From the NCBI RefSeq assembly GCF_014518315.1, contig NZ_JACVEL010000002.1, positions 1-64,000 of the forward strand: DNA of 64,000 bases, written 5' to 3'. Position numbers and translations under genes: made by a program. The notes beneath the pieces are model-generated. The model had not been told where the DNA came from and ran no database searches. It worked only from the letters and a program-made list of their open reading frames with translations. The DNA comes from Taishania pollutisoli. GTDB taxonomy: Bacteria; Bacteroidota; Bacteroidia; Flavobacteriales_D; Crocinitomicaceae. Below, in pieces: positions 44,301-52,656 of the stretch (its first letter is position 1; each line of letters opens with the position of its first letter).

Positions 44301-45188
44301 TTGAATGTTCCCGTTCAACCGGTCTTACTGGTTGGTTTACACGAGGTGAACCCGAAGAATGATGTCATGATCAACGCCGGTGAATTGTATGTACAGCCAT
44401 TGGACAAAGTATATCCTGTAGAAGGAGAGACCGACAAGGAATATACAAAACGGGTGCAGCAAATGATGCGAACCTCTTTTGCCGAAACAAAACGGGCACA
44501 TGCACGGTCGGGTTACTGGTTTTCTTCTATCATGCGAAATTATGTGTTGAAAGGACCGGTATTGGAATGGTACGTGCGGGTTAAATTCCGTCTTGAACGC
44601 AAGAATTTTGAATATTACGATGAACTGATCGGAGACCGGAAAACAATTTATGACATCGGGTGCGGCTACGGGTATCTAAGCTATTATCTTCATTACAGGG
44701 AACCGTCACGCAATATCACCGGGTTGGATTATGATGAAGAAAAAGCATTGACGGCGGAACATGCACTGAAGAAAAACGACCACCTTCGGTTTGAATATGC
44801 GGATGTGAAAACGTATGCTTTCCAACCGTGTGATGTTATTTTCCTGAACGACGTGTTGCATTACCTGCCCAAAGAAGGGCAAATCAATGTGCTTCATAAA
44901 TTACTGGAGGTACTCAACCCGGGAGGGATCTTATTCATCCGGGACGGTGTGACAGATGTGGATGGTGCTGGGAGCCAAGCGTCATCCCGACAAGTAAAAA
45001 ATACGAAACGAACGGAACAGTTGTCAACAAAATTGTTTAAATTCAACAAAGCGGAGAACGACCTGGAGTTTTTAAAGATTTCCGAAATAAAAGCATTTGC
45101 AGCACACAACAACCTGTCATTCGAACTGGTAAAGCACTCAACAACGACTTCGAATGTGCTGTTTGTTTTAAAGAAACATGATCGTTGA
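41361..45188 (+). CDS. MMPL/RND transporter fused to PlsC acyltransferase and SAM methyltransferase
   Basis: 1275 residues in three parts. Residues about 1-850 are an MMPL-type exporter: two halves, each with a large periplasmic loop and a bundle of helices, with conserved acidic sites in GIVLDYAFHFYTHY and GLGDDFSIFITDG. Residues about 870-1040 are a PlsC/LPLAT acyltransferase with HTSFLD and FPEGTRSKDGE. Residues about 1090-1235 are a class I methyltransferase with YDIGCGYGYLSYY and FLNDVLHYL. This suggests one polypeptide that acylates, methylates and exports a lipid. The next two genes encode FAD oxidoreductases that overlap in sequence, so an operon is likely. Pathway is inferred. Confidence 0.9.
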   Translation: MIGRFFESLTRFFLRSKLLFWIVFTAIVTVLVIGVSRLKVEKDIYSIFPKGKEFQEFSKVIQENNLNKQLVFSFKASDNEEDNFDRLDALSAQLEKQFEKEIGNIQVYRMVDQAMMVEYLQSASIAYLTDTDYKEIAGKLNPEAIKKQLETVKERLTGANSVFIGSYFAKDPLNALGNKMAQFNVQSDSSAYTVENGVVYSYDKSRVFFFADLLIDSKDNEQLKKFDENLKEFANRQTASIDFDVFGVYQISLANAEQIQKDTFITSIISVSLILLLLVVYYRSIVVPFFFLLPAGFGVLSGLGMTGFINPEINAISIATASVLLGIVLDYAFHFYTHYKHSGNLLETVREIGTPMIVGSFTTVAAFAALLFTESIVLRNFGLIALFTLLGAALFTMTALPVILHVTGLKIPNRETRKQPKKTSRLAFRLLILAVAGFTAFCLLKAQGLNFDGDLNNLSFHPKELKDKEQTFTGIHPQSEKRLYIFSNGETLEEAKTVSEQLYEVLQKNKTNYTVSEIISPSPYLVSLTRWEEKSGQWLNFWKQHPDVKHEVADLGSELGFSETAFTPFFKSIEQPEEITSIGEELIQQMGMTRLIHSDGTTHSLLTSIIVSKATVDELKQEIRKVDGVYIMDISEIASGMLTSVKSDFDFLLYFSSSVVFLSLLLVYGRIELALFAFFPMMLSWIWIIGVTSVLDIKFNFVNIILTTFIFGLGDDFSIFITDGLIQKYKINKDSITSYKSAIILSGLTTIIGTGALIFAQHPSIHSIAVVSVIGISTILLITLYVQPGVFHWFVTRRTAEKRGPITFFIFVYSLMLFAYFFLGSMFLTILLIFFVLPFPVKKVKKQQFMNYMISKLAKSTLYAGFQIKKIVLNPEKLDYSNPSIIVANHTSFLDILAVLMLHPKTIIMVKSWVYNSPVFGPFIRYAGYIFVEKGTETNVDVIRQQFDKGYSLVIFPEGTRSKDGEIHRFHKGAFVLSKQLNVPVQPVLLVGLHEVNPKNDVMINAGELYVQPLDKVYPVEGETDKEYTKRVQQMMRTSFAETKRAHARSGYWFSSIMRNYVLKGPVLEWYVRVKFRLERKNFEYYDELIGDRKTIYDIGCGYGYLSYYLHYREPSRNITGLDYDEEKALTAEHALKKNDHLRFEYADVKTYAFQPCDVIFLNDVLHYLPKEGQINVLHKLLEVLNPGGILFIRDGVTDVDGAGSQASSRQVKNTKRTEQLSTKLFKFNKAENDLEFLKISEIKAFAAHNNLSFELVKHSTTTSNVLFVLKKHDR

Positions 45189-46737
45189 TTTTCCTCCTAC
45201 ACCAATGAGCGAACAAAACCTGAAATACGATGTGATTGTAATCGGAAGCGGAATCGGAGGATTGACTGCTGCGCTGGTGCTGGCTAAAAACGGCTTCAAA
45301 GTGGCCGTGTTGGAGAAAAACCATCAAATCGGAGGAGCGTTGCAGGTGTTTAGCCGGGATAAACGGATTTTTGACACAGGGGTACACTACATCGGCGGAT
45401 TGGACGAAGGAGAGAATTTATATAAGATTTACAAGTACCTCGAAATTTACGACGACCTGAAACTGGTGCGGATGGATGAAGCATTTGACATCATCCGGCT
45501 GCCGAATGGAAAAGTATTCAGACAGGGGCAGGGATACGAGGCATTCACACGGATGCTGCTGGAAGATTTCCCGGAAGAAGCCGCTGCAATTCATACATTT
45601 GTCGCTAAAATTCAGGAAGTATGCACGTATTTCCCATTGTACAACATGCGCCTGGAAGGAGAAAAAACGTATTATTCACATCCTGAAATACTGGCAATCG
45701 GCGCGTGGGATTACCTGGTCGGATTGACCGGAAACAACGAGCTTATTGCTGCACTTTTGGGAAATGGAATTTTATATGCCGGCGACAGGAAACGAACACC
45801 ATTGTATGTTGTGGCGCTGATTCTGAATAGTTACATCAAAGGAAGCTACCGGTTGGCAGACGGCGGTGCGCAACTGACAAAAGCGTTGGTGAAGCAACTC
45901 CGGAAACACGGGGGAGAACTGTTCAAACGTAAAGAAGTTGTTGCAGGAATCAAAAGGGAAGACGGAAACCTGAAAGCAGTTGTTTGTACTGACGGGACAG
46001 CGTATGAAGCAACTCATTTTATTTCAAACCTGCATCCGTCCAGAACAATGGAAGTTATTGGCCATGAACATTTCATGCCGGCGACAATCCGGCGTGTTTC
46101 CTCCCTGAAAAATACAGTTGCTTCGTTTGTCGTCAACATTGCATTAAAAGAAAATACCTTTCTGTATAACAATCATAATTACTACGATTTTTTTACGGAA
46201 AACGTCTGGGATACGGCCGATTATGATGCCGAAAACTGGCCGCAGGTGATTTTCAGTTGTACGTCAGCATCCTCGAAGCAAACGGAGTATGCGGAAAGTT
46301 TATCGGCGATGGTTTACCTGAAAATCGATGAGTTTGAGAAATGGAACACAACCTTTAATACCATTGCGCGGCCGGCAGAACGAGGAATGGAATACGAGCA
46401 GGCAAAAACGTTGTTTGAAGAAAAAGTGATCAATCGCTTGTGTGAACGTTACCCCGGACTCCGAGAGGCAATACGTCATGTATACAGCAGTACGCCATTG
46501 ACATTTCGCGACTATTTGGGGACGCCGGAAGGTGAAATGTACGGCATAGAGAAAGACTTTAACAACCCGATGCTGACCATTATCAATCCCCGGACAAAAA
46601 TCCCGAATTTGTATTTAACCGGGCAAAACATTGTTTTTCACGGAATTTTAGGTGCAACCATCGGCGCATTGGTAACAAGTTTTAACTTTGTCAACGGAAC
46701 GGAGATAGTTAGTCAAATTAATTCATACAAATCATGA
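45178..46737 (+). CDS. Phytoene-desaturase/retinol-saturase-like FAD oxidoreductase
   Basis: 519 residues with an N-terminal Rossmann motif VIVIGSGIGGLTAALVLAKNG and a C-terminal FAD-binding end (PNLYLTGQNIVFHGILGATI). The overall pattern fits the CrtI/RetSat amine-oxidase-like superfamily, which reduces or desaturates polyenes. The start at 45178 overlaps the transporter stop; ATG 45205 is a good alternative. Related oxidoreductases are present in flexirubin-type (dialkylresorcinol-polyene) clusters. Substrate unknown. Confidence 0.88.
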   Translation: MIVDFPPTPMSEQNLKYDVIVIGSGIGGLTAALVLAKNGFKVAVLEKNHQIGGALQVFSRDKRIFDTGVHYIGGLDEGENLYKIYKYLEIYDDLKLVRMDEAFDIIRLPNGKVFRQGQGYEAFTRMLLEDFPEEAAAIHTFVAKIQEVCTYFPLYNMRLEGEKTYYSHPEILAIGAWDYLVGLTGNNELIAALLGNGILYAGDRKRTPLYVVALILNSYIKGSYRLADGGAQLTKALVKQLRKHGGELFKRKEVVAGIKREDGNLKAVVCTDGTAYEATHFISNLHPSRTMEVIGHEHFMPATIRRVSSLKNTVASFVVNIALKENTFLYNNHNYYDFFTENVWDTADYDAENWPQVIFSCTSASSKQTEYAESLSAMVYLKIDEFEKWNTTFNTIARPAERGMEYEQAKTLFEEKVINRLCERYPGLREAIRHVYSSTPLTFRDYLGTPEGEMYGIEKDFNNPMLTIINPRTKIPNLYLTGQNIVFHGILGATIGALVTSFNFVNGTEIVSQINSYKS

Positions 46738-47990
46738 AAAATCATTACGACGTTATAGTGATTGGAGCAGGGCCTTCAGGAGCTGTCGCTGCTGCAAAAT
46801 TGCTGAAAGAAGGAAAGTCAGTACTTGTGTTGGAGAAAATGATTTTTCCGAGGTTTGTTATCGGAGAAAGTTTGCTGCCCCACATTATGGATTACCTGGA
46901 TGATCTGGATTTACTGCCCGTGCTGGAAGCACAGCAATTTCAGATCAAAAACGGAGTGTGTTTTCACCACAAAAAAGACGATTGTCCGTTCTTTTTCGCA
47001 GACCAGTTTAAACCAGATGCATGGACATATACCTGGCAGGTAAAACGCGCGGATTTTGATCATGCGCTGATCAAAGAAGTGGAGCGAAGAGGTGCGGATG
47101 TGGTCTTCGAAGCAACAGTAACAGCAGTTGAAACAAGTAAGCGTTTGCAGACGGTTCATTTCGTGCATCCTGAATCGGGTGAGCAGACAGTGACGGGCGC
47201 ATTTTTAATTGATGCCAGCGGTTACGGACGAGTACTGCCGCGCTTGAAAGACCTAGAAATTCCCGTAAGCACACCGCCGCGCGGAGCAATTTTTACACAC
47301 ATCAGAGATGTGAATCGTACGGAGAACGCGGGAAGAAATATTTTTGTGCACATTTTCAGAAACAATACGGCATGGATCTGGTCGATTCCGTTTTCAGACG
47401 GAACAACTTCTGTCGGAATCGTTTCGGATGTTGACTTTATCGAAGCATGTAAAGCGGAGAATAATAAAGAATTTTTACGGCTTCTGGCAGAATTTCCGGG
47501 ATTGGAAGGACGTTTTGCCGATCCGGACATCCAGTTTGAACCACGTACAGTGATGAACTATGCTGTTTCTGTGAAACAATTGTACGGAGAAGGATATGTG
47601 CTGAGTGGAAATGCAACCGAATTCCTGGATCCGACATTTAGTTCCGGGGTGATGTTCGCTATTTCATCCGGGTACAAAGCAGCAGCATTGGCTGCCAGAC
47701 AATTAAACGGAGAAGCAATTGACTGGGAACAGGATTACAGCGAGCACATGAAGCAGGGAATCAATGTTTTTCGCAGTTATGTAAATGCATGGTATGACGG
47801 ACGCCTGCCGACAATTTTCTTCAGTAAAAACAGGAATGAAGATTTCATGAAACAAATTTGTTCCGTTCTGGCAGGATATGTGTGGGATCAAACAAACCCG
47901 TTTGTGAAAAAGCATGCCACGATTTTAACAACACTTGCACACGTCATTAAAATGAATGAAGGGGAGAACGAAGAATCAACCGATCAGTAA
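46734..47990 (+). CDS. Tryptophan-halogenase-like FAD-dependent oxidoreductase
   Basis: 418 residues. The N-terminus has VIVIGAGPSGAVAAAKLL, then RFVIGESLLPHIMDYLDDL, which is the GESLxP motif typical of flavin halogenase/geranylgeranyl-reductase-like proteins, and later LSGNATEFLDPTFSSGV. The WxWxIP halogenase motif appears in modified form as WIWSIPF. Overlaps its neighbour by 4 bases (ATGA). It could halogenate or oxidise an aromatic head group or polyene; flexirubin chlorination is one precedent. Which reaction it performs is unknown. Confidence 0.88.
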   Translation: MKNHYDVIVIGAGPSGAVAAAKLLKEGKSVLVLEKMIFPRFVIGESLLPHIMDYLDDLDLLPVLEAQQFQIKNGVCFHHKKDDCPFFFADQFKPDAWTYTWQVKRADFDHALIKEVERRGADVVFEATVTAVETSKRLQTVHFVHPESGEQTVTGAFLIDASGYGRVLPRLKDLEIPVSTPPRGAIFTHIRDVNRTENAGRNIFVHIFRNNTAWIWSIPFSDGTTSVGIVSDVDFIEACKAENNKEFLRLLAEFPGLEGRFADPDIQFEPRTVMNYAVSVKQLYGEGYVLSGNATEFLDPTFSSGVMFAISSGYKAAALAARQLNGEAIDWEQDYSEHMKQGINVFRSYVNAWYDGRLPTIFFSKNRNEDFMKQICSVLAGYVWDQTNPFVKKHATILTTLAHVIKMNEGENEESTDQ

Positions 47991-48005
47991 AGGAATTTCG
48001 TTGTT

Positions 48006-48449
48006 TTGAAAATCAGACCCTACATACCGGAAGATAAAGACAAGCTTCTTCAGATCATTCGTACGAATACACCAACCTACTTCGCGCCGGAAGAAGAAGC
48101 TGATTTTGCAGATTACCTGGAGCGTGAACGAGAAGAGTATTTCGTCATCGAATCAGGTGGTGAACTTGTTGGTTGAGGAGGAGTAAACTATACGGATGAC
48201 AAGTCTGTCGGGATCATCAGCTGGGGAATGATTCACCCGGATTTTCACGGAAAAAAAATAGGAACAGCACTACTGCGTCACCGGCTTGATGTGTTGAAAA
48301 ACACGCCGACGGTCAAACGAATTACGGTACGTACATCCCAATTAACTTATCAATTCTATGAAAAAAACGGTTTTCGGTTGATCGAAGCAACAAAAGATTT
48401 CTGGGCACCGGGACTCGATATGTATTATATGGAATATGGTGAATTATGA
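48006..48449 (+). pseudogene. GNAT acetyltransferase interrupted by one in-frame UGA
   Basis: From a TTG start the frame encodes KIRPYIPEDKDKLLQIIRTN, continues to GGELVG, meets TGA at 48174-48176, and resumes in the same frame with GGVNYTDDKS, WGMIHPDFHGKKIGTALLRH (acetyl-CoA loop) and YQFYEKNGFRLI. The two halves together make a complete 147-residue GNAT. Homologs commonly have GCGG at the interrupted site (from memory), so a single TGC/TGT to TGA change explains the stop. It lies 16 bases after the oxidoreductase stop, probably in the same operon. Best read as a recent pseudogene or sequencing error; read-through or recoding is less likely. Confidence 0.75.
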
Positions 48450-48667
48450 ATTACCAAGTGTAAGGATGTTGATTTTTTTTGTTGTGCAACCTTAATCCTT
48501 GACTCCACTGATAATTCTGAATTCCGAAAATCGAAAATCCAGCACTCCCGCCAACCGCTAATCATTCTTCTCTCTTGATTTTCCACTTTTCTATTCTCAA
48601 TTCTTCATTCTTTACTAACTATTGGAACGAACTTTGATGGATTCTCCTGAAAATAATTGGTTTATTC

Positions 48668-49249
48668 ATGAAACTACTGATTCTCTTTCTTCTGCTGACG
48701 ACTTTCGGACTCGCCCAATCTGATTTTTATACCCGTTTGGCAGATTCTACTTGGACATTGACGCGGCAGACTGTAACATACGATCCGGCATATTTTTCGA
48801 TTGCCTATCCGAATGGAGATGTTCCGAAGGATAAAGGTGTGTGCACAGATGTTGTGATTCGTGCCTATCGTAAAATGGGAATTGACCTTCAGAAAGAAGT
48901 TCATGAAGACATGAAAAAGAATTTCAGTTTGTATCCTAAAAAATGGAAATTGACAAAAACAGACACAAATATCGATCACAGGAGAGTTCCTAACCTCATG
49001 ACTTATTTCTCCCGCTTCGGATCGGTTTTACCGATGACACAACAAGCAAAAGATTACAAACCCGGAGACATTGTCTGTTGGGATTTAGGAAAAGGGCTGA
49101 CGCACATCGGGATTGTTTCCAACAAAAAAACAAGCGATGGAAAACGCTACATGATTGTTCACAACATCGGAGCAGGCCAAGTGCTGGAAGATTGTTTGTT
49201 TAGTTTTAAAATTATCGGACATTATCGGTATGGGAAGAATCTTGAATAA
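48668..49249 (+). CDS. DUF1287 exported NlpC-like protein
   Basis: 193 residues with a signal peptide ending LAQ. The mature part has the DUF1287 pattern: TYDPAYFSIAYPNGDVPKDK then GVCTDVVIRAYRKMGIDLQ, with a probable catalytic Cys; HRRVPNLMTYF; YKPGDIVCWDL; and GLTHIGIVSNK with a probable His. This family belongs to the NlpC/P60-like clan, so a role in cell-wall peptides is plausible but unproven. The 48450-48667 gap upstream shows only AT- and pyrimidine-rich sequence. Confidence 0.85.
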   Translation: MKLLILFLLLTTFGLAQSDFYTRLADSTWTLTRQTVTYDPAYFSIAYPNGDVPKDKGVCTDVVIRAYRKMGIDLQKEVHEDMKKNFSLYPKKWKLTKTDTNIDHRRVPNLMTYFSRFGSVLPMTQQAKDYKPGDIVCWDLGKGLTHIGIVSNKKTSDGKRYMIVHNIGAGQVLEDCLFSFKIIGHYRYGKNLE

Positions 49250-49363
49250 TTGACATTATGATTGGTTGACGTTATGACCTTTTGATGTTATGACTGATTG
49301 ATTTCACACTACCCCATTCAAAATTCAGTATTTGTTACGAAGGTTTGATAATTGAACATTGAT
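49250..49363. repeat. Intergenic repeat, inverted relative to 54611-54728
   Basis: Starts with three short TTGACATTATGATTGG-like units in tandem, then a TTTCACACTACCCCATTC block and the string TGATAATTGAACATTGAT. The reverse complement aligns along its length with 54611-54728 at high identity. The two copies lie about 5.3 kb apart and flank genes from shikimate kinase to the MFS transporter. Confidence 0.8.
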
Positions 49364-49393
49364 AATTAAACATTCTGCACCTCTCACTTTCCA

Positions 49394-49918
49394 CTAATCA
49401 CCCTTAACTTCCCTCCAATACGCTTTCACCATCATTTCCAGGCTTGTAATGTTCTGAATTTCCCGATCGGCAATAATATGAGCTTGTCCGTAAAATTGTT
49501 CCCTGTTTTTCAGTGTATCTTCGATAAAAGAGATCAATTCTTCTTTTGATTTTCCATCTGTCAGTGGTCGTTTTTTCTTTGAATTGAACACCCTTTCTGC
49601 CAGTTCCTTTGCCGGGCGTTTGAGGTAGATCGTTGTGCCGATTTCATTCAAGTCCTTCATTAACTCATTGAAACAAGGCATTCCTCCTCCGGTAGAAACA
49701 AGCAAATTCTCCTCTTCTCTTAATTCAGCAACCAGCTTTTTTTCCAATGCACGAAAATGTGTTTCTCCGCAACGGGAAAAAATTTCGGGGATTGTCATGC
49801 CCTCATTTTGCTCTATTCGCTTGTCCGTATCGACGAACGTTAACCCAAGCCGGGAAGCCAGTTTTTTCCCCAGGGTTGTTTTCCCTGATCCCATATAACC
49901 AACAAGGATGATATTCAT
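49394..49918 (-). CDS. aroK: Shikimate kinase
   Basis: 174 residues from ATG 49918, which begins MNIILVGYMGSGKTTLGKKL; longer in-frame starts add a 34-residue extension unlike the family. It contains the P-loop, DTDKRIEQ, IFSRCGETHFRALE and the TGGGMPCF motif, and the lid RPLTDGKS. It phosphorylates shikimate in aromatic amino acid synthesis. It is single-gene, divergent from the thiolase gene. Confidence 0.93.
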   Translation of the reverse strand: MNIILVGYMGSGKTTLGKKLASRLGLTFVDTDKRIEQNEGMTIPEIFSRCGETHFRALEKKLVAELREEENLLVSTGGGMPCFNELMKDLNEIGTTIYLKRPAKELAERVFNSKKKRPLTDGKSKEELISFIEDTLKNREQFYGQAHIIADREIQNITSLEMMVKAYWREVKGD

Positions 49919-50083
49919 GTCATAAAGAAACGAAAAATAAAAAACAGAAGGAGCGATAACCTGTTGAAGTTTTTTAATTGTAGAAAGAAAAAAATATGCG
50001 TACATAATATTTTTCTCCAAAAAATGTTTAACTTTACTCGCATGGCATTCGCCTTATTAGTTGGGAATATACAATTTTAAAAT

Positions 50084-51265
50084 ATGAAAGAAGAAGCATA
50101 TATCGTAACGGGTTTTCGTTCAGCAGTAGGGAAAGCAGGTAGAGGAGGATTCCGTTTTTATCGTCCGGATGACCTGGCTGCAGATGTAATTAAACATTTA
50201 GTGGATTCTGTCCCGCAATTAGACAAAACACGCATAGACGACGTAATCGTAGGAAATGCAACTCCGGAGGCGGAGCAGGGATTAAATGTGGGGCGTTTGA
50301 TTTCATTAATGGGATTGGGCACGGATAAAGTTCCGGGAATGACCGTTAACAGGTATTGTTCTTCCGGGTTGGAGACCATTGCGATTGCAAAAGCAAAAAT
50401 TGAAAACGGAATGGCCGACTGCATCATTGCCGGAGGAGTAGAATCGATGTCCGTCATGGCAATGGGAGGGTGGCGCATTGTGCCGAATCCGAAAATAGGA
50501 AAAGAACATCCGACCTGGTATTGGGGAATGGGGTTGACTGCAGAAGCGGTCGCCAAAGATTTTAATGTCAGCAGAGAAGACCAGGATTTGTTTGCATTGA
50601 AATCACATGAAAAAGCAATTGCGGCCATCAAAGCAGGAAGATTCAAAGATGAGATTGTTCCGGTAGACATTGAACACATTTTCCTGGATGAACATGAAAA
50701 ACGACAAGTAAAACACTATGTTGTTGATACAGATGAGGGGCCGCGTGCAAGTACGATTGAAGCGTTAACTAAATTAAAACCTGTATTTGCGAATGGAGGA
50801 AGCGTAACGGCGGGTAACTCATCGCAAACTTCTGACGGAGCGGCTTTCGTATTGGTGATGTCAGGGAAAATGGTGAAAGAATTAAACCTGGAACCTGTTG
50901 CCCGGTTGGTTTCATATAGCGTTGTCGGTGTCGAACCGCGCATCATGGGAATCGGACCAATAGAAGCAATTCCGAAAGCTGTCAAACAAGCCGGATTGAC
51001 ATTGAATGATATCAATTTATTTGAGTTGAATGAAGCATTTGCTTCACAGTCATTGGCGGTCATTCGCGAAGCAGGGCTGAATCTGGATATTGTCAACGTT
51101 AACGGAGGGGCAATTGCATTAGGGCATCCACTTGGTTGTACAGGAGCAAAATTAACTGTTCAGATGATTCATGAATTGAGAAGACGCAACCAAAAATACG
51201 GAGTTGTTACCATGTGTGTCGGAACAGGACAAGGCGCAGCAGGTGTGATCGAGTTATTGCGATAA
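50084..51265 (+). CDS. Acetyl-CoA acyltransferase (thiolase)
   Basis: 393 residues, normal thiolase length. The nucleophilic Cys is in NRYCSSGLETIA (about residue 92), the active-site His in GGAIALGHPLGCTGAK (about 349) and the second Cys in VTMCVGTGQGAAG (about 377). It cleaves 3-ketoacyl-CoA in fatty acid beta-oxidation, or condenses acetyl-CoA in reverse. Usually FadA-type partners with FadB, which is not seen here. Transcribed alone. Confidence 0.93.
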   Translation: MKEEAYIVTGFRSAVGKAGRGGFRFYRPDDLAADVIKHLVDSVPQLDKTRIDDVIVGNATPEAEQGLNVGRLISLMGLGTDKVPGMTVNRYCSSGLETIAIAKAKIENGMADCIIAGGVESMSVMAMGGWRIVPNPKIGKEHPTWYWGMGLTAEAVAKDFNVSREDQDLFALKSHEKAIAAIKAGRFKDEIVPVDIEHIFLDEHEKRQVKHYVVDTDEGPRASTIEALTKLKPVFANGGSVTAGNSSQTSDGAAFVLVMSGKMVKELNLEPVARLVSYSVVGVEPRIMGIGPIEAIPKAVKQAGLTLNDINLFELNEAFASQSLAVIREAGLNLDIVNVNGGAIALGHPLGCTGAKLTVQMIHELRRRNQKYGVVTMCVGTGQGAAGVIELLR

Positions 51266-51414
51266 CCTCAAGAGAATAAAATACAAAGAAACGAATTGAG
51301 TAATATGATTTCAGGAAAATACACCTGCAATTGTATTACTCTTTTTATTTTATGACGCATCTTCTTCACACGAGTTTTTAATTATGAATTATGAAGTGTT
51401 GGTTGTGAAATTTC

Positions 51415-51451
51415 TTGTTACGAAGCCTTGATAATTGAACATTGATAATTA
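51415..51451. repeat. Short fragment of the 49.25-kb repeat family
   Basis: TTGTTACGAAGCCTTGATAA followed by TTGAACATTGATAATTA, same orientation as 49332-49368. It sits in the 51266-51559 gap, which otherwise shows only pyrimidine-rich low-complexity sequence and no gene. Confidence 0.65.
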
Positions 51452-51559
51452 ACTTTTCCCGCTTTCCATGCTCAACTACTTACTTTCTCCACTTCCCGGA
51501 CAAACAATGAAAACCTCCCACATTTGATACTTTATAATTCACCACTTCCACTCACTCCA

Positions 51560-52327
51560 TTACTCACAATCCGGTTCCTTTTCCACCACCTTGTATCTTC
51601 TTTTCACCTCATTCCGGCTATATGCATTGAAGTGCCACCATTCAGAAGGGATATTAATAAAACCCTGATTCCGCATGACCTTCCGCAATAATTTCCTGTT
51701 TTCCACCTGGTGAGGTTGCAATTCTCCACTGGCCAGAAATTCATTTTCCATACTTGGATAAGCGATTTTTCGGATATCATCGTAACCTGCTCCCATATCT
51801 AACGGTTGCTTGTATTCATCTACAATTGTCACATCCACTGCAGCACCATAATTGTGAACACTGTGATTCTTCGGATTGGAAACAAATTTACCCCGTTGTG
51901 CAACAGGAATCGTATCGAGCGCATCCCACATCCGTTGCTGCACTTCTACCGGTCGGACACCATCGTATACCAACAAACGATATCCCGGATGGATGGATTG
52001 AAGGTATTGCTGACAGGCTGCCAGTCGTTGGGCGACATCTTTTTGTAAGTATAACTTAGTGATGGTAAAATACAACTGCCGTTGCATGAAATTATCGTCT
52101 GAAGCATATTTCAGATCAACCAGAATCGTGGAGTCAACAGACTGAACATCGACCAGGTTAAGCGACATGAAGACAGCGTCCGTACAATTCACGTTTACTC
52201 CCGGCGAGTTTTCTGTCGGAAAATCATCACTTACATCACGCGGCATAGCTGAAGATGGCTTTTGATCAGTAGCGCATGAGAAACAGACAAGCCACAGAAA
52301 TAATAAACAGTTGATCGGTTTAATCAT
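51560..52327 (-). CDS. D-alanyl-D-alanine dipeptidase (VanX/DdpX type) lipoprotein
   Basis: 255 residues from ATG 52327, which gives a lipobox (LFLWLVCFSC). The M15D metallopeptidase core shows LVDLKYASDDNFM, YDGVRPVEVQQRMW, the zinc ligands in SVHNYGAAVDV and SEWWHFN, and the catalytic Glu in the same SEWWHF motif. It hydrolyses D-Ala-D-Ala, most likely for recycling of cell-wall peptides in the periplasm rather than vancomycin resistance, as there is no vanHA context. Confidence 0.92.
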   Translation of the reverse strand: MIKPINCLLFLWLVCFSCATDQKPSSAMPRDVSDDFPTENSPGVNVNCTDAVFMSLNLVDVQSVDSTILVDLKYASDDNFMQRQLYFTITKLYLQKDVAQRLAACQQYLQSIHPGYRLLVYDGVRPVEVQQRMWDALDTIPVAQRGKFVSNPKNHSVHNYGAAVDVTIVDEYKQPLDMGAGYDDIRKIAYPSMENEFLASGELQPHQVENRKLLRKVMRNQGFINIPSEWWHFNAYSRNEVKRRYKVVEKEPDCE

Positions 52328-52381
52328 ACTGCAAGGTAAGTAAATACTGTTAAATCCCAAATAGATAAACAAAGATTCATT

Positions 52382-52651
52382 TTGACAAAAAGTGATGGGT
52401 ACAAAAACAAGGAGCGTATTGTTTTCAACAGTTTATCAAAAGAAAATACAGAAGAGTCAAGTGCCGGTTATAAACATGTGACGAAAGAAACGTATTCGGA
52501 AGGTGACAACATTAGTTATTATACCATTATAAGTGCTGATAAGCATTCGCTGGAACTTAAAATTCAACGGGAATCTGAAACGCAGTCGTCTGACGGAGGA
52601 ACCTCGAATTCGACACAATATTTGGAACAAATTGTTAAATTGTCAAAGTGA
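52382..52651 (+). pseudogene. Truncated paralog fragment upstream of the 52657 lipoprotein gene
   Basis: An 89-codon frame with no ATG; coding-like sequence reads on upstream of the first usable TTG, into the start region of the dipeptidase gene on the other strand. Residues YKNKERIVFNSLSKENTEES resemble KKHERIVFTTATISEMKEF in the next protein, and both end in KLSK/RLTK, so this seems the C-terminal remnant of a duplicated copy. Ends just before the intact gene, overlapping its long start option by 4 bases. Confidence 0.55.
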
Positions 52652-52656
52652 TAGAT

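Noticed and set aside
41361-48449. Complete flexirubin or aryl-polyene cluster
   Set aside because: No ketosynthase, acyl carrier protein or DarA/DarB-type gene is present in the window.
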